Shown here: one piece after another, positions 48,643-59,522 of the stretch
Layout of the letters: every line of letters begins with the position of its first letter
Position numbering within the stretch: the first letter of the stretch is position 1
From: Diphasiastrum complanatum
Taxonomy: Eukaryota; Streptophyta; Lycopodiopsida; Lycopodiales; Lycopodiaceae
Direction: 5' to 3'
Length of the DNA stretch: 64,000 nt
Assembly: GCA_029204225.1 (NCBI GenBank)
Contig: CM055094.1
Span: forward strand, 25,318,541-25,382,540
Made by a program: the position numbers and the translations under genes
The notes under the pieces: model-generated
Database searches by the model: none
What the model saw: only the letters and a program-made list of their open reading frames with translations
Told to the model about the DNA's origin: nothing

Positions 48643-51600
48643 TTGTCAAAAACTGGGGATATGGTGCATCAACTTTTAAGTCATAATAAGCCTGAGCCAT
48701 GTTAACCCCAAATTGCAGCATCTGGAAACGAGTCAGGTACCTGTGAAGCACTTGAAAGTTAACTAGGCCTTTTTTTGGCTTGTATGGTCAGCTAGGCCCT
48801 TTTTAAAAAGTTGAGTTCAGCAATTAGACTGTAGTTGACTACGTGAAGATTAGAAGTCGCCACACATCCAGCAGGAGTGTAAAAGGAATGAATTTTGAAG
48901 TAACATGATCATTTTAGAGAGATAAAAGTAGCACATTCCATGATGAAGGCTTGTCTTGGTCTGGTTTTTGATATTTCAACATCAATCTAGATCCACATCT
49001 TTTGTAGCAATGAGCAGAGAAAATACAGCACTCTAAAAATTTGACTGTCTATTGTCAATAAAACTGCACCTAACAAATGAATCAAACAATTAACCAAGCT
49101 ATCATTTCTAAAAGCATCGGTTCATGAATAAGTTGCATGTTGATGAAGGCCTCCTTTCCTCTACCTTGAGGTTAAGATTTGGACTCCAAACATCAGCATG
49201 CAGGGACATCCCAGAGTTAGAAAACAGTTGATGGCACTGTTAATCTTTCGAGCTGAGATTTTAATCCCAATACTCAGAAATGAAGAAAACTACATAGAAA
49301 CGGTATTTAAGATTTGAATTTCATATGATTTGATATCATGGGTATTCAGAACATCAGAGAAAAAGGAAGTGCATTGATGCAGAAGAGAATCTTGAAGCCC
49401 ACAAGCTTTGGTCCTTCTGATTTCATTTCGCATGATCAACAAAATAACCTAAGGCTTCAAGTTTCATAAATTCAATGAAACTAGAAGTACTCCAAATAAC
49501 CACTACTACAATATATCATACACATTCATATTCAACAGAATAACTCAGGCTCCAAATTATCATACATGTATAAACCTAACATCCACTTCTTTCCTCTGAA
49601 TGAAAAACCTGACTATCACACATCTGCCAATGGCAAGGAATCGAGAAAAATAAAAGGCTCGTATAGATAATGTAATTTGCAAAGCACACTTACTTTCCCC
49701 AAAATAAATACTTATAACGTGATGCCGCATCATCCCGCAAGATTGCCGACAGCATATAATAAAAATACATAACCACATGCACTCCAGAGTTCACGGCCGC
49801 CGAGAAGTATGCTGATGATAATGCTAAGGTTAGATTAAGCTTTACTGATCCTGAAGTGATAAACTTGACTAGAAGGGTGACTTTGCACTAAGCAATTCAA
49901 GATAAAAAAGACATTCTGCTAAGGGTATAGCCACCCCTAGACAGGGCTGTGGAGCACACTCTATTGAGCGAGCCCCACGTGGCGAAAAGGTGATCCAACA
50001 ACAGCTAGATAGATTCAAACAGCTTACCGTCACCGCCAGGAGCATGATGAGAAATGAGCCACCAAATGAGGACGATTGAACAATGATGGTAAACATGAAG
50101 CACAGTGACTTGCCGAACTTTGCGCTTTAAAAGCATAATGATCTACAGCACACATAGGACTGCAAGTGAATATCATGCAAAACTGATCTTGTGCTCATAA
50201 CAACAATTTGATTGACAATGTCCTACTTGCTTGTCAAAAAAAGCACCCGTGAATACAACTAGTGTGTTATCAGATCTTCTGAAAATATAATATAGCGGAG
50301 TTTAAGAGTGTCTTACTGTATCCATGAACTCCAGATATTTGGACATATAGAAGATATAAATGAAATGCGCCATCTGCCATTACCAAAGATCTTAGCAGCA
50401 ATAGGAAGGTGACAGTAGCGGGTAGAAAAACTTTCTTAACTATTAATCTTCCTTTTCCAACAAAATGACATGAACTTATTATTCTCTTCAAAAAATAGTG
50501 AATGTGCCAAATCCATTTTTCCATATCGAGATGAACTGCCAGTTCAATTAGCTTTCACCCCCCCTGACGCATGTGAGACGCCCAACCACAAGAAAGAAAA
50601 GATGAAAATTCCGAGAGTTGCCTGTGGCCCTGATCTACAGACGGAGAGGACTCGCTGCCAGCTTATATTCAACCTTAGTTTTAACAAATAGATGAGAAAT
50701 AACTAACTTCAAAAACAATAGATGAGAAAGAACTTACTTGAAAAAAATTTGCAGTTCAAAGCTAACAAAAAATGGGCAGACGAAAGATATAAAAATTGGT
50801 GGCTTGCTGTTCAGGTTCAGTCACACGTTTAATACCGTTTACTCGAGGTTGTACAGTAATAATTTTGAAGGTATTCGTGCATCACTCATAATTTACTTAA
50901 CTATTGTCGCCTTGCGAAACACAAAATGCCACCAAAGAGTAAGCTACATAGGGGTTTTCATAGATTCCATAACATCTTGGGTATTGACAGGGCGAGAGAC
51001 ATTTGCATCTGTATTAGGAACCTAAATAACCAAAACGTAAAGCATCTTAAAAAAATCTTTATGGCGTCCGACAGCTCAGTTCATCATAGAGTAAACAAAG
51101 TCAGAATTGTTCCATCTGAGACATTCATATCCAATAACAACTTATTCAACAAGTCGATTAATGATAGATATGCCGGGTCAAATTTCTTAGATTTATAGGT
51201 TGCGGTGCATAGATTAGTGGCAAATCAGTTTAAGCGCGGTCACTGCTGGTAAAGAAATCTCTCATATGGGTATTAGGAAACTTAAATATGACATTAAAGA
51301 TGTTTGTTGCTCGATTGGGCGCAATGTACAAGTATGCAGTGGACAAAGCTGTGTGTGGACATACTTTAAAAACGTATTCTTGCCCTCGTTTATGATCTTG
51401 GATATTTATGACAGGGGAATACGTTACTACTGTTGTTCATGCAAGTTTTAAAGAAAAATCTCAGCTACAGAAACAAGAACGTTAGAACATTGTATTCTTG
51501 CTGAGAAAAGATATTCATAATTTCATGACTAGTCAAGAATATCGGTGACATATCGGGACCTTTCAGAACTGTATTACAAAGCGCGTGTGCTGATGTAACT

Positions 51601-52275
51601 AGACATAACACAAGTACTAGAAATCAAAGACAATCCAAGAGCGTACCTCTTCATGGTTTGGATTGTACGCATTACCCCACACTGAGTATCTGTCCAGTCC
51701 AGCTGCAAGTCATCATGTTATCCAATAACCTCTCATGACTTCTTAAAGATTTCACACTTTCTGCTTAAAGATCTCATCTTTCCAAGATAAAAGAAAGAGA
51801 CCAAAGAAACATCTCAAACCCGGCATGATCACAGGGACAATGTTTCATGAAACGAACGAATATCTGACACTAGCAACAATGTTAAATCACTAGATCTTAA
51901 AGACGAAAGAAAAGAAAAGATCCAAGTGGCAGCCTACCCGAGACGGTAGGCTCGATACAAAAGACCAACGCACATATACAAGCTGAGAGCCAGACAAAAC
52001 GCGTTATGAAGTACCACCAAGGTCTGCAGAGGCCAAGGCTCTCGGATTCGCGGCTTCAGACCCGAAATTCGGATCCAAAGCAGCCCGGCAGCAACAGCGG
52101 CCAGGTACAGCAAAGCCGCTAAGAGCACGACCGTAGGGCGATCCACGGTTGGCAATCCCGCAGTTGCTGGGCTGCTACTCAAACCCACACCAACAACAGC
52201 ATTGAAAAACCAACCCACGCGATCGCTGATCCAAGCATCTACCACGCTGTACGCGTGCATTACAGCAGCCTCCAT
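48405..52275 (-). CDS. PSE1-like: ELO-family very-long-chain / polyunsaturated fatty-acid elongase
   Basis: Condensing enzyme (3-ketoacyl-CoA synthase of the ELO type) in the ER membrane. It adds two carbons to acyl-CoA with malonyl-CoA, probably C18 polyunsaturated substrates to C20. Seven exons on the - strand: 52275-51938, 51689-51647, 50373-50317, 50142-50028, 49811-49694, 48740-48641, 48506-48405. They total 873 nt, or 290 residues plus TAG. All junctions are GT-AG and phase-consistent, with no internal stop. Family motifs in order: KYLEFMDT, the histidine box HVYHH, NSGVHVVMYFYY and LTRFQMLQF. Several hydrophobic segments fit a multi-spanning protein. The length equals that of the moss delta6-elongase as I remember it, and motif spacing agrees without gaps. 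The start is ATG 52275; a second Met at codon 6 is possible. Substrate is inferred, not shown. Confidence 0.95.
48586..48639. repeat. (GA)n microsatellite at elongase intron 6 donor
   Basis: 54-bp GA run (CT on the gene strand) beginning inside the donor dinucleotide context of exon 6. Confidence 0.97.
48641..48740 (-). CDS. PSE1-like: Elongase exon 6
   Basis: 100 nt. KYLTRFQMLQFGVNMAQAYY, then DLKVDAPYPQFLTK. The donor is AAG followed by GTCTCTCT; the 5' splice site opens directly into a 54-bp CT run and lacks the usual GTAAG. Confidence 0.93.
49694..49811 (-). CDS. PSE1-like: Elongase exon 5
   Basis: 118 nt. AYFSAAVNSGVHVVMYFYYM, LSAILRDDAASRYKYLFWGK. Carries the N-x-x-x-H-x-x-M-Y-x-Y-Y motif. 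Acceptor atcag, donor gtaagt. Confidence 0.95.
50028..50142 (-). CDS. PSE1-like: Elongase exon 4 (histidine box)
   Basis: 115 nt. IIMLLKRKVRQVTVLHVYHH, then CSIVLIWWLISHHAPGGD. HVYHH is the active-site histidine box of ELO enzymes. Donor gtaagc. Confidence 0.96.
50317..50373 (-). CDS. PSE1-like: Elongase exon 3
   Basis: 57 nt, MAHFIYIFYMSKYLEFMDT, containing the conserved K-x-x-E-x-x-D-T motif. Acceptor ggcag, donor gtaaga. Confidence 0.95.
50690..51480 (+). other. Antisense open frames inside elongase intron 2
   Basis: Within the 1273-bp intron 2 the + strand has successive open frames: 50738-51025, an overlapping stop-free run ending at 51198 (HRVNKVRIVPSETFISNNN, LFNKSINDRYAGSNFLDL), and 51266-51451, Cys-rich (VCCSIGRNVQVCSGQSC). 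No family recognised. They could be remains of an inserted sequence. Nothing shows they are expressed. Confidence 0.3.
51647..51689 (-). CDS. PSE1-like: Elongase exon 2
   Basis: 43-nt exon: completes Gly, then YSVWGNAYNPNHEE. Acceptor gacag, donor gtacgc. The nearer ttgcag acceptor 14 bp upstream would shift the frame, so it is not used for this protein. Confidence 0.88.
51938..52275 (-). CDS. PSE1-like: Elongase exon 1 (N-terminus and first membrane segments)
   Basis: 338 nt. Starts MEAAVMHAYSVVDAWISD, with hydrophobic LLAALLYLAAVAAGLLWI and LHNAFCLALSLYMCVGLLYR. Donor gtaggc. The codons are much more GC-rich than the surroundings. Confidence 0.95.
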
Positions 52276-52380
52276 CGCCGTTTCCCTTCACAGATCCCTC
52301 CCTCCCTCCTCTCTCTCTCTCTCTCGCTATCTTTTTTCTTAGTGTTTCTATTTAGATTCCTCTCTATTTATTTCTAAAGA
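52276..52380 (-). promoter_or_regulatory. Elongase 5' leader and possible promoter
   Basis: Upstream of ATG 52275 on the - strand is a GA-rich leader (gagagagagagagagagg, then agggagggaggg) and a good start context (ggcgATGG). About 90-100 bp upstream, aaataaatagag could serve as a TATA-like element. GA-rich leaders are common in plants. The transcription start is not known. Confidence 0.4.
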
Positions 52381-52411
52381 ATAGGAACAAATCCAAGAGT
52401 AAAATGGACAT

Positions 52412-52432
52412 ACACACACACACACACACACA
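52412..52432. repeat. (AC)n microsatellite
   Basis: Short AC dinucleotide run upstream of the elongase leader. Confidence 0.9.
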
Positions 52433-52497
52433 TGCACACAAAACCTAGATGTAAAATTAAAGCAAATGTACTTTGGGGAACTGAAACAAAGAGAATT

Positions 52498-52655
52498 GAA
52501 TCTTGATTTTCAAGGTCACATGTCACATGCTTCTGCTCTTCTTCTCTTTGAATCTTGATTTTGATGGCCACATGTCACACGCTTCTACTCTTCTTCAAGA
52601 CTCTTTGAATCTTAATTTTCATGGTCACATGTCACATCCTTCTACTCTTCTTCTT
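52498..52655. repeat. Three-copy tandem repeat, unit about 52-58 bp
   Basis: Three units, each starting gaatctt-attttcatgg-like and containing cacatgtcaca and cttctactcttcttc, lie head to tail about 220 bp upstream of the elongase ATG. Confidence 0.9.
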
Positions 52656-52734
52656 CTTTTTTGGAGGGCACAAGTTTTAGCTTTTGCATGTGATCACTTG
52701 CACTGTTTCTTGCTATTTATTGTTTGGTTACACG

Positions 52735-52975
52735 GTCGGGCATTAAGGTGCATTTAAGAGAAGAAAAAAGTGATCTTACACAACACTAAGGATTCAAAAC
52801 ATGTAAGAGAAAAGAAATGATCTTACATAGCACTAAGTTGGCATGAATCATTTAAGAGAAAAAAAGCATTTTGCAAATGGCTAAGTTTGGCATTAAGGAA
52901 TATTTAAGAGAAGGAAAGTGATCCTTAGCTCTCGCATGCGGGAACAATTAAGAGAAAGAAAGCGATTCTCAACTT
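52735..52975. repeat. Degenerate tandem repeat around tttaagagaa
   Basis: Four to five irregular units contain ggcattaag or related text, atttaagagaa, and aaagtgatctta. Strongly diverged. Confidence 0.7.
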
Positions 52976-52979
52976 TGAC

Positions 52980-55610
52980 ACATGGAGGCCTCTAAAAAAA
53001 AGTTCTAAATCAAGCTTATAAAAAAGCCCACAAGATTATTATGAGATCGATAGAACATTAAATTTATAACGAGACATTTATGGCTAAAACTAAATGATTT
53101 TGAATCATTGAATCAAATGGATGATGAGATGCATCCATGGTGGGGATTGCGAGAAAGTTGGGTGGTAGGATGAAGAATGGCCATTGGGATATGGTTGAAA
53201 GGAGGCTTGAAGTTTCGAAGTGCAAAAATGAAGAAACTTCATAAAAACATTTCAGCATGAAATGGGCTGAAGGGACCTGAAGGGCAAAAATGTCATTTCT
53301 TCATTAAAAAACTTTTGAATGAAGTTACAGTTCATTTTGCAAGTACAATCTTTGGAGAGGGCTATCTTAGGGTAGAGGGCATCTTTTTGGCCATCCTTGG
53401 GCCAAAATGACCCCTGAAACTGGTTGCTCAGAGCCAGCGGACAGACGACATCACAGAGTAGGGAGAAATGCATTTCGGAGAGTTTTCATCACCATTCTAT
53501 CAAGCGGAGTGCGAGTGACCTAATGATTGGCTACATTCGCTATTTGGGTATCGTAGGGCCAAATTTGGAGAAATTTTTGGCTGGTGAAACCTGCTCAAGG
53601 AGGTCCAATGAGGCATAATCACTTTTAAATCATTATTGCTTACTTCTAACAGGGTAACAGGGTGTTTGGAAGAGGTAAATGCGGTATGGGGACGAATGGT
53701 AGCGGAATTGTGTGGAGAAAGCTAGTATTGGCGACAAAAATGCAGTTTGGCATCATGACTACTCATGATTGGCGACAATTTTGAGAGGGCAAGCAATCAC
53801 AGGTGAGAGGTAGGCATGGTATGCCAGTTACAAGTGAAAACTTCTTGTGATCAGGTTCAACTCTTGGGGTTAGAACTGACCAATGTCAAGTGGCATTTTG
53901 GAGGAACGCTCTCACAGGTATGATCGGCAGTGGCATTGTCGAGTCAAGTGATAGTTGCATTGACACATGTATTCGTAGCTTGGAAATTTCTCATTCAGAG
54001 AGAAATATGGACTAGCTTGGAGGTACACACATTTTGGCGATCATGGGTGATGGAAGTGCGAGGTGGTGCCAATTGGAAGCCATTGGGCAAGATAGCGGAC
54101 TTGCATTGGACGAGCTGTGTGTGGGACACGTAGAGGATGAAGAATGGATCAATGATCACACTTTTGGAGACTCTTGGAAAGTGGTGAGTGTTATGATTTT
54201 GCGAATTTACAATTGGTAAGTCAATTTTGATCAAGCCATTTTAGCTATGGAGTAGTGTACAGGTTTGTCATCGAGAGATACACTTCAATAGCCTACTATT
54301 ATGGGTAAGTCAAGTCAATTTTCCATATGAGTATTGCATTAGAAATGCAGATTCCAATGATGACAAGGTGCAAATCATTTGGTTTGGGCCATGGAAGATC
54401 TCATAGGTTCGCTTGGAGAGATATTGGCATGCACAGTCATGTGAAGGACTTGATGGTGGCTTTGGAGTTCACATCTCAGTGTATTCTCAGGGAGTCGTTT
54501 GGAACCATTCACAAAAGCAACTTGGAGCTAGTAGGTGAGCACTACATGGTAGATGCTCAGATCTTCGAGATCAGGAATGACATTGGGATACCTGGTAGGG
54601 ATAGCACTGTAGGATGCACTATAGGATGGCATGGGATGATCATCAGGGGGCAGCTATTTCATATTGGACTTGAGTCATTGGCATGGACAGGACTTATGGG
54701 TGGGATTCATGATGGAATTAGGAAGCTGCAAACGCAAATGGGCAAAACGTGAAGCTTTGAGAGCCAGCTCTAGGTTGGAGAGCTGATGGAGATTGCACAC
54801 TTGGGTGTGATCGGAGGGCAAACACTTGGTGAGTGTTTTGCTAGTAATCTAATAGAGGGGACATTGATAGCGAGGACTTCATGGTGTGCTCATTTGGAAG
54901 TACAGGTTGGCATTACAGCAGGGAGCCAGTCATTGGCATTTGCATCGATGGGGAGGCATCTACCATCACGGGCGTGGATAAGCTATCTATAGCTTTCATG
55001 CAGTTGGCTGTATTTGTAGGAGTCTAGGCTTGGCACAGGTGTTGGAATTTCCATGGTGCAGATTCTCAGGTGGTGAGATCAGGGATAAGCCTAGAGGAAG
55101 TCACTCAGAGCCATATACCTCAGTATGATCAGGGAGACAATGGTCTCGGGATCCCATGAGCAGCGACTCAGAGACAAGCTTGCATTAGCATGGTGTCCAG
55201 TGGCACATAGCCAGGAAGAGCAAGCAGATCCTAGGAGCCAAGTGGAGCAGATAATACTCTGGAGATTGGCTTGCTTAGCAAGATGGTGACAAGGATGGAA
55301 GACATCAAGTGAGCATAGTATGTGGATGACAAGTCCATTGGGGTGGCACTTAGGGAGATGCTACAGTTGCTCAGGTATGACATGTCATTTGATGTATGGA
55401 CGATGTTCTTCAGCTGGTGCATCATGTGTGGTGAGATAGGCTCCTTGGTTGGAGGCCTATGTACTGGTCAAATCAGAGTTGACAACGTCAAGCATGGAAA
55501 GTTGAGCCTACATGGGATGTAGGACAGGCAGATCATCATCAGTATCTTTGGGACATGGGCAAGCTACTCAGGTATAGCCTATGGTGAGTTTTGCATACCT
55601 TCATTCATTG
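52980..55610. other. G-rich non-coding stretch, left part
   Basis: From about 53400 the + strand becomes rich in G with few C, with repeated wording such as ttggcat, gatggtgac and tctcaggtggtgag. Frames such as 54327-54752 stay open but resemble no protein. The stretch resumes at 58547 after a Copia insertion, so it was once continuous. It may be the interior of a large non-coding LTR element, but no LTR pair was found. Confidence 0.4.
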
Positions 55611-55615
55611 AGTCC

Positions 55616-56371
55616 TGTCAGAAAGAGGAATGTAAAAGATAGGTTGAATAAGATTCGAATAAACAGAATTGAACGACAAGAAAGAAAACTTATCATGCGC
55701 AGCGGAATAGACTATCTTCTTCTTTCTTTATGCATAACTACGCCTATAAATTTTGAACAAAACAATAGTGATAGAAATCACATTCGATCTTATACTAACT
55801 ACCTTTGAAATCAGTACTACAATGATTACGTAGCCAAACAATAATGCATTGAATTATCAAACAAATAATTTGTCGCAAAAAACTACATAAACACTTACAT
55901 TCTGAGATGGTCGTAAACAGTCTGTCTGCATAAATGAACTAAAACTGTCACTCTGCATAAATGAACTAAAACTGCCACAGGCGATAGTGTTGGCTTCTTG
56001 CAAAAAAGGCGACAATGTCCTTAAATCTCATTTAGGGTATCCCCACACTTTGCCAAAGTCATTTTCTTAACATTTGAGGCACTTTGAAAAAGGTGACTCT
56101 GCATTTTTACTTGCAATTCCTGACAAGCGAAAAATGTGAAAAAGACAACACTGCATTTTTATACGTAATTCTTGATAGACGACAGTGTTTGGATCGTAGA
56201 GAGATAAAATGTGACATTGTCGTCAAACTCCGTGTATTTCTATAGACTATGTAAAAACACTTGTAAATCTACAAACTGTGTAAAGACAAGGGAAAATCCG
56301 TAGAACTGGATAAACAATGGATGAGGATTAAAACCGATTAGTCGATTAGTAAGAAGGAGAATAATCCAACA
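55616..56371 (-). repeat. 3' LTR of Copia deletion derivative
   Basis: Its part 56222-56371 repeats 58391-58541, including gtgtaaaaacacttgtaaat-like text and attaaaaccgattagtcgat. Bounded by the target duplication on one side and the polypurine tract on the other. Confidence 0.85.
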
Positions 56372-56739
56372 CTCCCCCTTAATCTGAATCCTTGAATGCC
56401 TTGACCTTCAAACTTAGTCCTACACAGAATTTTCTATGTGCTTCCAAACTTAATGCTTTGGTAAAAATATTTGTTGTCATATCTTGCGTTCTACAAAACT
56501 ACAATCTGACCTCTTCATTGAGAACTTTGCTTCTGACGAAATGATACTTAATTTCAATGTGCTTACTCCTAGAATGAAATCTAGGGTTGGCTGATAAAGC
56601 AATGGCACTTTGATTATCACAAAATAATGTCGTCGGGGCATATTGATTCAGACCGATATCTGAGAGTAAGTTCCTCAACCAAATTGCTTTCTTTGTAGCT
56701 TGAGAGCTGCGATATACTTTGATTCAGTGGAAGATAGAG

Positions 56740-58385
56740 CTATTGATGATTGCTTGCGACTGTTCCAAGAAATTGGACCATTGTTGAAGAAAAATGTAAA
56801 TCCGGAAGTGGATTTACGGAGTGTCTACATCTCCTGCCCAACTTGCATTTGTGTAACCATTGAGTAAATTGAGTTTGTCGTTGTCGACTGCTCCATAACA
56901 AATGCAAAAACTCATAGTAGCTCAAAGATATCTCATGACTCTGATAAGAGCCTTCCAATGTGTTACACCAGGATTAGTCATAAACTGACTGAGAGAGCTG
57001 ACTGCAAAAGCTATGTCTGGCCTGGTATAGATCATGGTGTACATAAGAGATCCTATAATAAAATGGTAAGGATACTCACGCATCTGCTGCTTCTTATGAA
57101 TTGTTTGGAAACACTGGTCCTTTGACAATTTGAGACCTAGTTCCATTGGTGAGAGAGCTAACTTGCAATTAATCAGATTATATCTGACTAACATGTTGTA
57201 GATGTACCTCTCTTCTGTTTTCTATCTTTGTGGATCTGTATACCAAGACAGAAATGAGCTTCGCCCAGATCGGTCATGTCGAATTCAGAAGATAGCATTG
57301 TCTTGGCCTCTTTTATCAGATCGGTACTGTTGTTGAAAAGCAATTTGTCGTCCACATACAAAGCGATTATGATAAAAGACTGTTGCACTGCTTTGAAGTA
57401 AACATTTGAATCTGAAGAGCTAGGTGTGGTCGTCATCGAGCAAATTGCTTCAAGCCATAAAGTGTCTTATAGAGTCTACACATGATTGTGTTTACCCTCG
57501 ATAATATAACCTTTGGGTTGCACCATGTAAATGTCTTCTTCGATAACTCCATTGAAATATGTTGTCTGTACATTCATTTCATGTATTTCCAAATCTACTG
57601 CAGCGACAAATGGTAGCAAAAGTCGAATAGAAGAATGCTTGACTACTGGACTAAAGGTCTTAGTGTAATCAACGTTGTATACCTGAGAAAATCCTCTGGC
57701 GACAAGTCATGTCTTTCTCATGTTGATGCTTGCATCTGCATTGTATGTGACTCTGAAAATCCATTTGCAATCAACTACGTTTCTGCTAGCAGGTAATTCG
57801 ACAACTATCCATGTCTGGTTCTTGATAAGAGATGAATACTCTTTATCCATAGCTTCTTTCTAGAGATTTGAATCAGGCTGACTGAGTGCCTCTTGGACAG
57901 ATAGGCTGCAGACTCGTCGATATATCGGTTAGGTAGTTTGCTTGCTCTTGAAGATTTTCTGGGTAATAGAGGAAGTTGATTATTTCTATCATATGGTAGT
58001 TGTTGAACTCCAACATCATCATCTTCTAATTCGTCGTTGATTTGTTGTTCATCAAAAGTAGAAGAGCTTGGACCTTCAATGGGATTAGTCAACTGAGGAA
58101 CTGGAAATTTTAATATGTCAGGAGAATCTGACAGGTCGGCTACATGGGGACTGCCTTTTCCCTTGAGGTCTTGAAACTGATCTTCGATGAAGATGACATC
58201 TCGGCTTGTGAATATCTTCAACTCGATGGGATCGAACAACTTGTAGGCTTGATCTGAAGTAGTGTAGCTGATGAAAATACATTTGATACTCTGGAAGTCG
58301 AGCTTCTTCCTGAGATCACGAGGTATCTACGCAAAAGCTGTACATCCAAAAACTCATAGGTTTGATAAAGAAGGTTTGGTAGTGA
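56740..58385 (-). pseudogene. Copia integrase end, reverse transcriptase and RNase H remains
   Basis: Downward on the - strand: TKPSLSNL, FGCTAFA-stop, RKKLDFQSIKCIFISYTTSD, QAYKLFDPIELK and SRDVIFIEDQF. Then an acidic linker, the RYIDES block, reverse transcriptase pieces (VDLEIHEMNVQTTYFNG, FIIIALYVDDKLLFNN, DLGEAHFCLGIQIHKDR) and RNase H start (YHFIIGSLMYTMIYTRPDIA, FAVSSLSQFM). Many shifts. Closely related to the fragments at 30700-32420. Confidence 0.9.
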
Positions 58386-58390
58386 TACTA

Positions 58391-58541
58391 TTGTCAAACT
58401 CCGTGTATTTTTGCAGACTGTGTAAAAACACTTGTAAATTTGCAGACTGTGTAAAGACACGGGAAAATCCACAGAACGGGATAAAAAATGGATGAGGATT
58501 AAAACCGATTAGTCGATTAGTAAGAAAAAGAATAATCCAAC
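58391..58541 (-). repeat. Truncated 5' LTR of Copia deletion derivative
   Basis: About 150 bp matching the inner end of the 56371 LTR. It ends in the AGTCC target duplication. Confidence 0.85.
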
Positions 58542-58546
58542 AAGTC

Positions 58547-59440
58547 CTTGGTGACTCTTGTGCTTGGAACATGGGGAATGGATGGGGATCAGCTTTCAGG
58601 ACTTATTAGACAGTTGGATATGCTACGTGAGGGCATCTTGTTACAAGTGCGGGCCATGGTTGGAGACCTGATTTGGTGACCAATGGTGTAGCAGCGGATC
58701 TACAGGTGGCACAAGTGTTGGTATGACAGGATACCACTTATGGGCAGGCCTTGGTCATGTATTTGATGCTTTATCATTCGTGTTGGTTTGCATGAGTGTG
58801 TGTGGGCTTGCATGTTACCTTGTCACGGGAGTCTAGATTTGAGTCAGAGTTTTATGTGGTTGTGCATTTGCTACGTTTGAAACAAAGTAGCCATTTTATG
58901 CTCATTGACTTGTCATTGTCTACTAGCTATCTATCTAGTGAGGGTACAATCTTATGGTGGCAGCAAGATTTTCTCAGGTTGAGCCTCAATCACTCATTTA
59001 TGTCAACTTTACAGGTCTGTGCTTGTAAGTGTCTGATAGGATGTCAGCCTAGCTAGATGGAGAATGTAAGTCTCATGGTGGCAGTGGGATTTCCTCAGTT
59101 TGAGCCATGTCGCTCATGTGGTCCACTTGTGTTCAAGTCGACGAGTCAGTTGGTCGAGAGTGTGGTAGACTCACTGTATGAGCATTGTGTTTGCATGATA
59201 CTTTGTGAGTCAAACCTGGTGGTTTGTTGGTGTGCTTGAGTGTGAGTCAAGTACACAGTAGCAGGACATGCATAACATCCTTGGACACTCCAAACGTTGC
59301 TACAAATTATTGTTTTTCACTCTTATCACATTTGAGCTTCAGGGAGAGAGTTAGAAATCAGTTTTGATCCGATTCATTATTATAAGCTTCAAATGTGATA
59401 CTGTAATAAATGTACAGTTAGTTAGTTTAATGTTTTCAGT
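58547..59440. other. G-rich non-coding stretch, right part
   Basis: Continuation of the 53400-55610 text after the Copia insertion. Near 59337-59352 gagcttcagggagagagttagaaatc resembles a polypurine tract plus LTR start, but no matching LTR was identified. Confidence 0.35.
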
Positions 59441-59446
59441 AGTGAA

Positions 59447-59522
59447 CGGGACATGACCGACTATCGTTATAATAGTCATGCACTTGTCCCGTAACCGACT
59501 ACTTGGGTTAGCCGAGTAGTTG
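59447..59522. repeat. Cluster of two hairpins
   Basis: CGGGACA (59447) pairs with TGTCCCG (59485), enclosing GACTAT (59459) with ATAGTC (59472). Immediately after, CGACTACT (59496) pairs with AGTAGTTG (59515) with one wobble. The stems are short but stacked within 76 bp. Confidence 0.7.

Larger units (their letters stand above)
55616..58541 (-). mobile_element. Copia deletion derivative with perfect 5-bp target duplication
   Basis: The element is flanked by AGTCC at 55611-55615 and 58542-58546. On the - strand, TGTTGG... marks the LTR starts at 58541 and 56371, and the outer end is tgtca at 55616. The 3' LTR is 55616-56371 (about 756 bp), preceded by the polypurine tract aagggggag (56380-56372). 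The 5' LTR retains only about 150 bp (58541-58391) and is joined directly to late integrase codons. The interior carries the linker, reverse transcriptase and RNase H in Copia order with stops and shifts. Gag, protease and most of integrase are gone. Confidence 0.9.

Noticed and set aside
54327-54752. 141-codon open frame in the G-rich stretch
   Set aside because: No domain, no flanking exons, and the same composition as the surrounding non-coding element. Not annotated as a gene.
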